From contig DZAX01000002.1 in the NCBI GenBank assembly GCA_022729705.1, forward strand, positions 1-53,276: DNA of 53,276 nt, given 5' to 3'. The notes beneath the pieces were generated by a model, which did no database searches, was not told the origin of the DNA, and saw nothing but the letters and a program-made list of their open reading frames with translations. The position numbers and the translations under genes are program-made. This document shows, in pieces, positions 23,651-33,197 of the stretch. The number at the start of each line of letters is the position of its first letter. Within the stretch, counting starts at the first letter, position 1. The stretch comes from Helicobacter cetorum (GTDB lineage: Bacteria; Campylobacterota; Campylobacteria; Campylobacterales; UBA6016).

Positions 23651-24555
23651 TGAAAAAATCGGCTTTTACATTATTTGAATTTATTTTTGTTATTTTGATA
23701 CTGGCTATTGTGGCGGGCGGTAGTTTTTTGCAGGTTTCGACTGTTTATGAAAATATGATGCAAAAACAAGTTAGCGGAGAGCTGGAGACAAAGACGAACG
23801 CAGTGGCACAGCAGATAACTGCGAGAATCTCAAGCGCCATTAAAGAGTCGCTAGTTGCGATGAGCGATACAAGCGGCGCCGGATGTAAACCTTTGCACGG
23901 CGCAACGCTAGACGCCCAGACAAACTACATTTTGGCTTGGGTCGGCGTAAGCGATGAATCAAACCTTGGAATTTGGGACAACGCTATCGGTGATTATAGA
24001 GGCTGGAACGGCTTTGTGGACTTCGATATCTCTGATAAGGCAAAGATATACACAAAAGGCTCTAGGCTAGACAACGTCGAAATGGTTATAGATGGGCTAA
24101 CCGGAGCTACAAACTCTCTCTCGCAAGCGACAAACTCAAAAGTAGCGATTTATTTTAAAGAGGATACATTGTCTTTGCAGAATGATAAAGGGTGCAATGC
24201 TTTTGGACTAGACGGCGCCGCTTCGCCAAAAAAGCTTTTTAGAGTAAATAGAAGCGGGGTAGATATACTAAACTTAGAGTCAAGCTCCTCCAAAATATCG
24301 GAACAATACGCACTTAGTCACTCAGCGTACGCCATAGAGAGAAACGCTACAGACAACACGCTTTGGCTCCGCTCGTTTCGCCCATGGAACGCAGAACATC
24401 CAAGCAGCGACACAACTCCCGCTTTGCTAGGCGAAGACATAACAGGTTTTGGCTTCAAATATGACAGAGGACTATTTCGTATCAATGTATGCGCCTCAAA
24501 AAGACTCTCCAACGACTACAATATCACCGTTTGCAAAGAAAAGGCGATATTTTGA
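23650..24555 (+). CDS. Type IV prepilin-like protein
   Basis: A 301-residue protein with the N-terminal prepilin helix KKSAFTLFEFIFVILILAIV and a +5 glutamate. The long globular part has several tryptophans and two or more cysteine positions suited to a disulfide. Its start overlaps the preceding stop at base 23650, so the operon is tightly coupled. It has no recognisable subtype beyond PilW/GspJ-like size. A minor pilin for the same tip complex is the likely role. Confidence 0.8.
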   Translation: MKKSAFTLFEFIFVILILAIVAGGSFLQVSTVYENMMQKQVSGELETKTNAVAQQITARISSAIKESLVAMSDTSGAGCKPLHGATLDAQTNYILAWVGVSDESNLGIWDNAIGDYRGWNGFVDFDISDKAKIYTKGSRLDNVEMVIDGLTGATNSLSQATNSKVAIYFKEDTLSLQNDKGCNAFGLDGAASPKKLFRVNRSGVDILNLESSSSKISEQYALSHSAYAIERNATDNTLWLRSFRPWNAEHPSSDTTPALLGEDITGFGFKYDRGLFRINVCASKRLSNDYNITVCKEKAIF

Positions 24556-24995
24556 AACGCAAAGGTCTCGCTCTTATTACTGCGATAATGCTCATGGTTA
24601 TTATTGCCACCGTTGGCGTTATGATACTCTCCATCGCATCTACAAGCTCCAAAAAAGCGACGGATGATTATTTGTATATTCAAGCCGAGGCGCTTAGTCG
24701 TAGCGCTACGGAGTTTGCGGTGATGAGGGTGCAGGGGTTTGATAGGAGCGCCGGAGATTGCCTAGAAAACTTAAATATTGACGCCTCGCCGTTTGATATA
24801 AGCGTAACGATAAACTATCTATTTAAAAACAAGCCGTCCAATTGCAACTTTGTTTATGCAGATAACGTATCTGACGACGATTTGGACGGTATGCTTGTCC
24901 TAGATGTGACGGTAACCGAACGGATGCCATTAGACCAAACTTTATGGAACAAAGAGCCGATACGCGTCCACAAGCGTACTATTCAAAAACCTTAA
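24552..24995 (+). CDS. PilX-like minor pilin / pilus assembly protein
   Basis: From a TTG at 24552, overlapping the preceding stop, the 147-residue product begins MKRKGLALITAIMLMVIIAT, a hydrophobic N-terminal helix preceded by Lys-Gly as in PilX-type proteins, and lacks the strict F-T-E pilin motif. The rest (ALSRSATEFAVMRVQGFDRS) is like helical PilX proteins. An upstream in-frame GTG/ATG at about 24489 would put extra basic residues in front, which is less likely. Last gene of the pseudopilin operon, convergent with bpt. Confidence 0.72.
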   Translation: MKRKGLALITAIMLMVIIATVGVMILSIASTSSKKATDDYLYIQAEALSRSATEFAVMRVQGFDRSAGDCLENLNIDASPFDISVTINYLFKNKPSNCNFVYADNVSDDDLDGMLVLDVTVTERMPLDQTLWNKEPIRVHKRTIQKP

Positions 24996-25717
24996 CCCCA
25001 AATTGCATCCTCTTCGTTGTTTGGTCTGCCGTTTAAGATTTCGTGAGGCTTATATTTTAGTTTATATTGCAAGCTTTGGTTTTCTCTTACGATATAGCCC
25101 AAATAAATGTATTTTAGCTTTAGCTGTTTTGCTATTTTGATTTGTGCCAGTAGCGAGAATGTGCCAAGCGAAAGACGCGCGTAGTCTGGATCCGAAAAGA
25201 AGTAGATAGAGGATATGCCGTCGTACAGTACGTCTATGTAGTCGATGGCGACTAGTTTTGAGTCTGAAAAATATTGTATCTCGTAGCCAAAATCTCCGGC
25301 TCCCTCAACAAACATTTTGTTGTATTTTTCCTCGTCCATTTCATTTAGTTTCCACCCTCTTTTCTCGATTCTCTCAGAATGATATTTTTTGTGTATCACC
25401 AGTTTTTCATCGGAATATGAAGGGCGATGCAGAGAATAGAGCGTCTCTTTGTTGCGGTTTTGGATATTGCGAAAAGTTTTTGAAAGTTTAAACTCGTCTG
25501 CGTCTATCCTGATACTCTCACACTTGTCGCAATCCGGACACATTGGACGAAAATACCCATTGCCAAAGCGTCTCCAGCCTCTTGTTATTAGCATATCCGC
25601 AAAAAAAGCAGGGCACCCTTCGATAAAAACATTATTTGTGCTAATCGCACTTTTGCCCTCAAAATAGCCGCAATCGTGTTCGCTCATAAATTCATAATAT
25701 CTCAAAATCGCACACAT
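24992..25717 (-). CDS. bpt: Leucyl/aspartyl-glutamyl tRNA-protein transferase (Bpt/ATE1 family)
   Basis: A 241-residue member of the arginyl/leucyl-transferase family: the N-terminal cysteine-containing region CGYFEGKSAI, the block RRFGNGYFRPMCPDCDKCES with its conserved cysteines, and the GNAT-like C-terminal half ending IYLGYIVRENQSLQYKLKYK. It adds an amino acid from aminoacyl-tRNA to N-terminal acidic residues of proteins, marking them for ClpAP(S) degradation. The ATG at 25717 lies inside the preceding gene's last codons, so the two are co-transcribed. Confidence 0.9.
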   Translation of the reverse strand: MCAILRYYEFMSEHDCGYFEGKSAISTNNVFIEGCPAFFADMLITRGWRRFGNGYFRPMCPDCDKCESIRIDADEFKLSKTFRNIQNRNKETLYSLHRPSYSDEKLVIHKKYHSERIEKRGWKLNEMDEEKYNKMFVEGAGDFGYEIQYFSDSKLVAIDYIDVLYDGISSIYFFSDPDYARLSLGTFSLLAQIKIAKQLKLKYIYLGYIVRENQSLQYKLKYKPHEILNGRPNNEEDAIWG

Positions 25718-26136
25718 CGCACATAAAAAGATTGTGTTGGCGAGTGAAAATTGGTGTTTGCTTCTTTGAAATTCAAAAGATAATACTCCGTATCGCTTTT
25801 TTTGGTGGAGCTCCAGTACCAGCCGTCTTTGCCGACATTGTCAGCCAAAGCCTCCAAAATAAAAAACCCGCCGACCGCCGCCTCTTTGACGCTCTCATAC
25901 CAAGAACGCCAAGCTTTATAATCGCCATTGTATTGATATGGCGTTATGTTGCAAAGAGTTGACAATTCATCTAAGGAAGGTAGTCGCCAATCGTCAAAGC
26001 CGCCGTATTTTGCGGCGTTTAGCTCGTCCGCATACTCCAGTGCTTCGGCAAAATCATACTCCATACGTCTAGCGCCAAAACTTTTTAACTCCCAGTGAAG
26101 CCCTGTTTTTTCATCTTTAAAATATTTTTCAGCCAT
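25702..26136 (-). CDS. DUF1566 (Lcl C-terminal) domain protein
   Basis: A 144-residue protein consisting of one DUF1566 domain: an N-terminal LHWELK region, the signature GGFDDWRLPSLDELSTL near residue 45, WYWSSTKK near 105 and a C-terminal FYVRCVRF. No signal peptide is visible, so it would be cytosolic. DUF1566 is related to the FGE/C-type lectin fold and probably binds ligand or proteins. It starts the small operon with bpt, whose ATG is within its last codons. Function unknown. Confidence 0.82.
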   Translation of the reverse strand: MAEKYFKDEKTGLHWELKSFGARRMEYDFAEALEYADELNAAKYGGFDDWRLPSLDELSTLCNITPYQYNGDYKAWRSWYESVKEAAVGGFFILEALADNVGKDGWYWSSTKKSDTEYYLLNFKEANTNFHSPTQSFYVRCVRF

Positions 26137-26370
26137 CTTTAATCTCTTTTTTGCGAATTATCAAGCGCTAAGGCTTAAAGCGTATTTAGATGAGTTTTGG
26201 CGAGAGGAAAAGATAAATGTTAATTTTTCGTTAAGAATTTTTCATAAATTGCAGTAAAAAAGGTGCATTTTTAGTAAATTTAAGTCTCATTTAATTTTTA
26301 GTTGACTAAAATTTAAGCTGTAGAGTACAAAAGCGTGTACCTCAATCACCAAAACAAACAAGGAGTGTTT

Positions 26371-27708
26371 ATGAAGTTTACGAAATTATCTCTTGCGGCC
26401 CTTATTGCTATGGGTATCGCCTCAAATGCATCAGCATTGGAAAATGTAAAAGTTGACGGTCAGGTTAAACTTTGGTATCAAACTACTGATATGACATCTT
26501 TGAGTACTGAAGCCGCTTCCGCTACTTCGAAAAATGACGGTATATTTAAACAAGTAGGCGCCATCGGTGATTTAGTTGCAAAACTAAGAGCTACCGGTGA
26601 CCTTACTAAAAAAGCCGGATTCGGTACCACTATATATACTGCAACTACTCTTGGGCTTGAAAATAACCTGGTAAGTAGCGAAGCTATTACTGTTGGTGCT
26701 ACAAACGAAACTAACGGAATCACAAACGGTGATTCAAATCTTCCAATGTGGCTTGGTGAAGCTTATATGACTTACAAAGCTGGTAAAACAATAGTAAAAA
26801 TCGGTAGACAAGAGCTTGATACGCCTCTAGCGTTTACAGAGACATGGAATGCGGCTCCAAATACTTTCGAAGCTGCTGTAGTTGTAAACCAAGATCTTCC
26901 AAGCACTACTCTTGTTGGTGCATATGTATCAAGAGGCAATGGCGCACAAAATACTACAGTGGCAAAAAGCTTTTCAGCTTACGGCAATGTTGGTGGTGCT
27001 TACACACCTGGTGAAACGGGAGCTGGCGCATACGCTGCGGGTGTTGTAACTACTTTAATTCCTATGACGACTGCACAAGCTTGGTATTATGATGTAATAG
27101 ATGTAGCTAACGCATTTTGGTTACAAGCTGATGTAAAACTACCATACGGTCTTGGTCTTGGTCTTCAATATGCCGGCGCGAATGCTACTGGAGATGTTCA
27201 AAATATTACACTTGCCGGAGTAAAAGATAAAGATACAGATGCGTTTGCAGTAAAACTATCAGGTTCTGTTGTTGGCGTTAATCTTGCCGCTTCTTATTCA
27301 ACAGTTTCATCAGGCGTTATTCCTGTTGGAAATACAGCTACTGGCTTTACAAAAACACAACTTTACACCGCAACAATACTATCTGATGGTAGAATAGCTG
27401 CACAGCCGGATGTTGATTCTTGGAAAATTGAAGCTTCAACAAAACTTGCAGGTTTTGATCTGGGAGCAAGCTACGGAAGCTATGATGTAAAAGAGAACAA
27501 AGACGGTCTTAGGGCGTTTGATGTTTATGGTCTAAATAAGAGTAAAAATCCATCAGAGATAGATCTTTCAATCGGTACAAAAGTTGATGATATCAATCTA
27601 ACAGCATACTATATTATGCAAAATGACTATGCAGCTAAAACAGTAGGCACTACTGTAGAGTCTAGAGACAGACAAGCTTTCAGGGTTATAGCTAGCATTA
27701 ACTTCTAA
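26371..27708 (+). CDS. Outer-membrane porin, Campylobacterota major porin-like
   Basis: A 445-residue barrel protein from the ATG at 26371 (AAGGAG seven bases upstream). The signal peptide is cleaved after NASA (KLSLAALIAMGIASNASA). The mature part is rich in alternating strands, with VKIGRQELDTPLAFTETW (a typical porin segment) and ends in ...VIASINF, whose final phenylalanine is the BAM recognition signal. It is preceded by a long AT-rich leader (26140-26370) and followed by a strong terminator, as expected for an abundant single-gene transcript. Confidence 0.85.
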   Translation: MKFTKLSLAALIAMGIASNASALENVKVDGQVKLWYQTTDMTSLSTEAASATSKNDGIFKQVGAIGDLVAKLRATGDLTKKAGFGTTIYTATTLGLENNLVSSEAITVGATNETNGITNGDSNLPMWLGEAYMTYKAGKTIVKIGRQELDTPLAFTETWNAAPNTFEAAVVVNQDLPSTTLVGAYVSRGNGAQNTTVAKSFSAYGNVGGAYTPGETGAGAYAAGVVTTLIPMTTAQAWYYDVIDVANAFWLQADVKLPYGLGLGLQYAGANATGDVQNITLAGVKDKDTDAFAVKLSGSVVGVNLAASYSTVSSGVIPVGNTATGFTKTQLYTATILSDGRIAAQPDVDSWKIEASTKLAGFDLGASYGSYDVKENKDGLRAFDVYGLNKSKNPSEIDLSIGTKVDDINLTAYYIMQNDYAAKTVGTTVESRDRQAFRVIASINF

Positions 27709-27738
27709 TTTTAGCTTTTTAACACGTTTTTTGTGAAG

Positions 27739-27768
27739 CCGAGCGGGATTTCCCTCTCGGCTTTTTTT
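27739..27768 (+). terminator. Rho-independent terminator of the porin gene
   Basis: AAGCCGAG pairs with CTCGGCTT around a GCGGGATTTCCCT-type inner region, and the stem is followed by a run of seven T. It begins about 30 bases after the porin stop. Confidence 0.9.
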
Positions 27769-27825
27769 ATGTCTTTTTTGAAAAACTAGCAAATTTGTGT
27801 TAATATTCAAAAAAGGAACGCTATT

Positions 27826-28254
27826 ATGAAAAAAGTTATTTTTATAGTTTTTTTATTATTGACGACAACGGTTTTCGGAGCCTCTGAGCCTGCGACAAAA
27901 GACGATATTAAAATGCTTGTCGAGCTTATTAAGGCAAATCAGGAGTCTACGGATAAACGTTTTGACGATTCAAACAAGCGTTTTGATGATGTCAATTCTA
28001 GATTTGAAGAGGCGCACAATCTCTCTATGGCGATAATAGCGGGTATATTTGGATTGATTGGTTTTTCATTATGGGATAGGCGCACAATGATAAGCAGAAC
28101 GAAAGAAGAGACTATTATAATAATAGAAAAAGAGCTAAGTCAAAAAGCAGACAGAAGTACGCTAGAAAAAGTAGTTTCTATCATAGAGGATATGGCAAAA
28201 AAAGATGAAAGTGTAAGAGAGATACTAGCGCGTCATCACCTTAAAATGGTATAA
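27826..28254 (+). CDS. Small coiled-coil membrane protein, hypothetical
   Basis: A 142-residue protein with a signal-like N-terminus (KKVIFIVFLLLTTTVFGA), a heptad-repeat stretch at about 40-65 (RFDDSNKRFDDVNSRFEE), a transmembrane helix at about 69-86 (AIIAGIFGLIGFSLW), and a charged, helical C-terminal tail. Similar small proteins occur widely in sulfur-oxidising Campylobacterota, but I know of no assigned function. AAAAGGAACG gives a fair ribosome site. It stands alone between the porin and the convergent fabI. Confidence 0.7.
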   Translation: MKKVIFIVFLLLTTTVFGASEPATKDDIKMLVELIKANQESTDKRFDDSNKRFDDVNSRFEEAHNLSMAIIAGIFGLIGFSLWDRRTMISRTKEETIIIIEKELSQKADRSTLEKVVSIIEDMAKKDESVREILARHHLKMV

Positions 28255-28274
28255 ATATATTCGAGTAGCTTTAT

Positions 28275-28340
28275 AAGAGGAGTCGGAACATTTTATATCT
28301 TTGCCACCAATACGGGCTTTGCTCGTATTGGTGGCAAACA
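28275..28340 (-). repeat. Copy of the two-hairpin 3' repeat, behind fabI
   Basis: Read on the minus strand it starts at the fabI stop codon. TTTGCCACCAATACG pairs perfectly with CGTATTGGTGGCAAA (15-bp stem, loop GGCTTTGCT on the plus strand). A weaker second stem (GATATAAAATGTTCC region) follows. The loop sequence is the same as in the copy at 38030, while the stem differs by a compensated base pair. It may act as terminator or RNA end for fabI. Confidence 0.75.
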
Positions 28341-28341
28341 A

Positions 28342-29881
<1,540 letters not shown>

Positions 29882-29885
<4 letters not shown>

Positions 29886-31081
29886 CTTTTAGCCTCTACC
29901 GATTTTACGCCCGGAAGCTCTTTGCCCTCCAAAAGCTCAAGACTCGCACCGCCGCCTGTGGAGATAAAGGTCATGCCCTCGGTGTCACCCGCTCTTTGCA
30001 CCAAGTCTGCTGTGTCGCCGCCGCCTATGATGGTTGTGGCGCTTCCTTGTGCTAGAAAGTGTGATAGTTTGAAGCTACCTTTTGAGAATTTATCCATCTC
30101 ATATACGCCCATTGGACCATTCCAAAGCACGGTTCTAGCATCCTTAAGAGCTAATTTAAATAGACCGATAGATGAGTCGCCAATATCAAGCCCCATCCAG
30201 CCATCAGGTATCTCTTGCGCTGTGCACTGGTCTACTTTTGCGTCGTCGGCGAATTTGTCCGCTATTGTTATATCTATTGGTAGGTAGATTTTGACGCCCA
30301 AATCGTGAGCTTTTTGCATGATTTTTTTTGCTTCGTCTATAAGCTCTGTTTCAACTAGCGATTTTCCAACGCCGTACCCTTTTGCTTTCAAAAATGTAAA
30401 CGCCATACCGCCACCGATTATAAGTTTGTCGACTTTTGTGACAAGGCTTGTAAGGGCTTCTAGTTTGCCGGAAACTTTGCTCCCGCCTACTACGGCGACA
30501 AAAGGACGAGACGGAGCCGCCAAAGCGTCTCTTAGGTATGCAACTTCTTTTAAAAGCAAAAAGCCCGCACTTTTTTTGTCTTCGTCAAACAGTGAGGGCA
30601 ATGCGTCGACTGAGGCGTGCGCTCTGTGGCTTGCACCAAAAGCGTCGTTGATGTATATATCAGCATACGCCGCAAGTTTTTTTGCAAATTCTACGTCGTT
30701 TTTTGTCTCTCCATCTTCAAACCTTAAGTTTTCAAGCAACACTATGTCGCCAGCTTTCATATTTGAGATTTTCTCAGTCGCGTCGGCGCCGCATACGTCG
30801 TGCGCTAGTGTTATCTCTCGTCTTAGAAGAGTATGAAGTCTTTTTGCAACCGGTTTTAGAGAGTTTTTTTCATCAAACACGCCGGCTTTTGGTCGTCCAA
30901 AGTGGCTTGCTAATATTACTTTGCAGTCATGGTCTACGCAATAGCTGATTGTAGGCAACGTAGAGTAAATTCTTCTATCGTCGGCTATATTTCCATATTC
31001 GTCCGCAGGGACGTTAAAATCGCACCTAATAAAAACTACTTTGCCTGTAATGTCCAACTCTTTTATAGATTTCAGTTTCAC
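29882..31081 (-). CDS. pgk: Phosphoglycerate kinase
   Basis: A full-length 399-residue enzyme with [12 protein letters not shown] near residue 17, ASHFGRPK near 60, the hinge region [17 protein letters not shown], and the nucleotide-site [20 protein letters not shown] near the C-terminus. It converts 1,3-bisphosphoglycerate and ADP to 3-phosphoglycerate and ATP. The start is a GTG at 31081 with AAAGGAG eight bases upstream. Usually gapA precedes it in relatives; here the upstream neighbour is a divergent trmA. Confidence 0.96.
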
Positions 31082-31174
31082 GCATACTCCTTTTGAGCTT
31101 TAAAATTTGACTTCATAAACATCCTACCGTTATTATGTCATAATTCTCAAAAAAGTTTTTTAAAGCGGAGTTTG

Positions 31175-32308
31175 ATGGCTGATTTTTATTGCGTCCATTT
31201 TGGCGTTTGTAACGCTTGCGTAAATTTTGAGGGTGGTTATGAGGCGCAGTTAGCGCGAAAACTTTTGACGTTAAAAGAGGATTTTGCGAGATTTTGGGAT
31301 AAAGAGGTAGAGGTTTTTAGAAGTCCTGAGGCAAATTTTCGAGATAGGGCGGAGTTTCGGGTCTACAAAGAGGGGGCTGATGGGCTTTTTTTTGCGCTCA
31401 CAAATCGCGAAAAAAAGTTTTTTGAGGTAAAAGAGTGCGAGATACTCTCCTCTCCGCTAAATACTCTAGTGCGGATATTGCCGAAGGCTATAAATAGTGA
31501 TAAGATTTTGCGAAACGGGCTTTTTTCGGCGGAACTTCTCGGAAACGGCTCTGATGAGAGCGTCTTAAATCTAATCTACCATAGACGGCTAGATGAAGTA
31601 TGGGCAAAAAGCGCAGAGGCTTTGGCGGCAAAGTATGGCGTATCTATCACGGGTCGTTCAAAAGGCGCGATACACCTCGTAGGAGACGATTTTGTCACAA
31701 GAGTTTTTGAAGTTGCGGGCGAGAAACTGACACATATCATCAAACAAAACTGTTTTAGCCAACCAAACGGAGCGGTAAATGAGCAGATGCTCAACTGGGC
31801 GGTTAAAAACGCAAGCGGTGAGGGCGATTTGATTGAGCTTTATTGCGGAAGCGGCAACTTTACCATAGCGTTTGCCAAAAAATATAGGCGTGTGTTTGCC
31901 ACAGAAGTCGTCAAAGAGGCGATAGATGCGGCGAAAAAAAATAGAGAACTAAACAATCTTTCAAATCTCTACTTTGGTCGTATATCGGCCGAAGAAGCGT
32001 CAGAGGCGTTAGGCGGCGTTAGGGAGTTTACTAGGCTCTCTGGAATTGATTTAAAAGAGTTTGATTTTCATACGATATTTGTGGACCCGCCGCGAGCCGG
32101 ACTTGGTGTAAAAGGAGCGGAGTTTGCCGTCGCATATGATGAGATTATCTACATATCGTGCAGTCCCGAGACGCTAAAAATAGATTTGGAGTATCTCACA
32201 AAAACACATGATATTAAAGCGTTTGCGGCTTTTGACCAGTTTGCTTATACAAACCACTTGGAGTGCGGGGTAAGATTAACGTGTAAAGGAGAAAAAAATG
32301 GAGTGTAA
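31175..32308 (+). CDS. trmA: tRNA (uracil-5-)-methyltransferase
   Basis: A 377-residue protein matching TrmA: GYEAQLARKL near the N-terminus, FSQPNGAVNEQMLNWAV, the SAM site ELYCGSGNFTIAFAKKY, the VDPPRAGLG motif, and IYISCSPETLKIDLEYL with the catalytic cysteine. An N-terminal CVHFGVCNAC cluster resembles the Fe-S-type cysteines of RlmD relatives. It makes m5U54 in tRNA. I use the ATG at 31175 after GGAGTTTG; a TTG three bases earlier is unlikely. It overlaps the next gene. Confidence 0.9.
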   Translation: MADFYCVHFGVCNACVNFEGGYEAQLARKLLTLKEDFARFWDKEVEVFRSPEANFRDRAEFRVYKEGADGLFFALTNREKKFFEVKECEILSSPLNTLVRILPKAINSDKILRNGLFSAELLGNGSDESVLNLIYHRRLDEVWAKSAEALAAKYGVSITGRSKGAIHLVGDDFVTRVFEVAGEKLTHIIKQNCFSQPNGAVNEQMLNWAVKNASGEGDLIELYCGSGNFTIAFAKKYRRVFATEVVKEAIDAAKKNRELNNLSNLYFGRISAEEASEALGGVREFTRLSGIDLKEFDFHTIFVDPPRAGLGVKGAEFAVAYDEIIYISCSPETLKIDLEYLTKTHDIKAFAAFDQFAYTNHLECGVRLTCKGEKNGV

Positions 32309-32735
32309 AATGCCGGTTATGATGAGCGAGAGCGAAGAGGCAAAAATCAAAGAGATATTGGCGAAGGCTAAAAGTATAGCGATTATCGGTCTATCGCCGG
32401 ATGAGACAAAAGACAGCAATAGGGTAGCAAAATACTTGATAGCCGCCGGATACGAGGTGATTCCAGTGTATCCAAAAGAAGAGACGATACTTGGGCAAAA
32501 AGTGTATAGAAGCGCTGGCGAAATAGACAAACCTATCGACATAATCAATGTTTTTAGAAAAGGCGAATTTCTAGCTAGCGTAGTGGATGAGGCGAAAAAA
32601 ATATCACCAAAGCTAATATGGGGTCAGATAGGATGCTACGACGATGCGGCAGAGCAAGCCGCAAAAGATATGGGGCTAAATATCGTGACGCATAGATGTA
32701 TAATGATAGAGCATAGAAAATTTTTTGGAAAATAG
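32298..32735 (+). CDS. CoA-binding domain protein (YccU family)
   Basis: A 145-residue Rossmann-type CoA-binding protein: AIIGLSPDETKDSNRVAKYL near residue 30, VIPVYPKEETILGQKVYRS, IDIINVFRKGE and LIWGQIGCYDDAAEQAAKD, ending with IMIEHRKF. It resembles succinyl-CoA synthetase alpha-chain CoA domains, as in the YccU family, whose role is unclear. The ATG at 32298 follows AAAGGAG and lies within the last codons of trmA. The 96-bp tandem array starts 16 bases after its stop. Confidence 0.88.
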   Translation: MECKMPVMMSESEEAKIKEILAKAKSIAIIGLSPDETKDSNRVAKYLIAAGYEVIPVYPKEETILGQKVYRSAGEIDKPIDIINVFRKGEFLASVVDEAKKISPKLIWGQIGCYDDAAEQAAKDMGLNIVTHRCIMIEHRKFFGK

Positions 32736-32750
32736 ATGAACCATCTAATT

Positions 32751-33197
32751 GATTCTCACATTTTGAGCAAAGCCCAAAATGAGGTCTTCAGCAGACGGCT
32801 CTCGCGACTAGTCGCTCTTAAAAATTCATGTTTAATCAGGGGATTTGATTCTCACATTTTGAGCAAAGCCCAAAATGAGGTCTTCAGCAGACGGCTCTCG
32901 CGACTAGTCGCTCTTAAAAATTCATGTTTAATCAGGGGATTTGATTCTCACATTTTGAGCAAAGCCCAAAATGAGGTCTTCAGCAGACGGCTCTCGCGAC
33001 TAGTCGCTCTTAAAAATTCATGTTTAATCAGGGGATTTAATTCTCACATTTTGAGCAAAGCCCAAAATGAGGTCTTCAGCAGACGGCTCTCGCGACTAGT
33101 CGCTCTTAAAAATTCATGTTTAATCAGGGGATTTAATTCTCACATTTTGGGCAAAGCCCAAAATTAGCTCTTCGTGCGGTGAGGGCTCTTGCGACTA
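32751..33197. repeat. Tandem array of a 96-bp repeat: four full units and a degenerate fifth
   Basis: Units start at 32751, 32847, 32943, 33039 and 33135, an exact 96-base period; the first four are almost identical. Each has a hairpin (CATTTTGAGC, AAA, GCCCAAAATG with one mismatch), then GGTCTTCAGCAGACG, then the 12-base palindrome GCGACTAGTCGC, then TTCATGTTTAATCAGGGG. In the fifth unit the first stem is a perfect GGGC/GCCC pair. 96 is divisible by three, so a 32-residue repeating frame stays open, but the solitary copy at 1788 is not open, so it is not a gene. It lies between two convergent genes and ends on the kinase stop codon. Confidence 0.95.

Noticed and set aside
26335-26370. Upstream GTG start for the porin
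   Set aside because: It would put twelve polar residues before an obvious signal peptide; the ATG at 26371 has an ideal ribosome site.
32736-33167. A 143-codon open frame encoding four copies of a 32-residue repeat
   Set aside because: It is a by-product of the 96-bp DNA repeat, whose length is divisible by three. The solitary copy at 1788 has a stop in this frame, there is no ribosome site of note, and the amino-acid composition is not protein-like.
32751-33197. CRISPR array
   Set aside because: The units are directly abutting 96-bp repeats with no unique spacers and no cas genes in the window.
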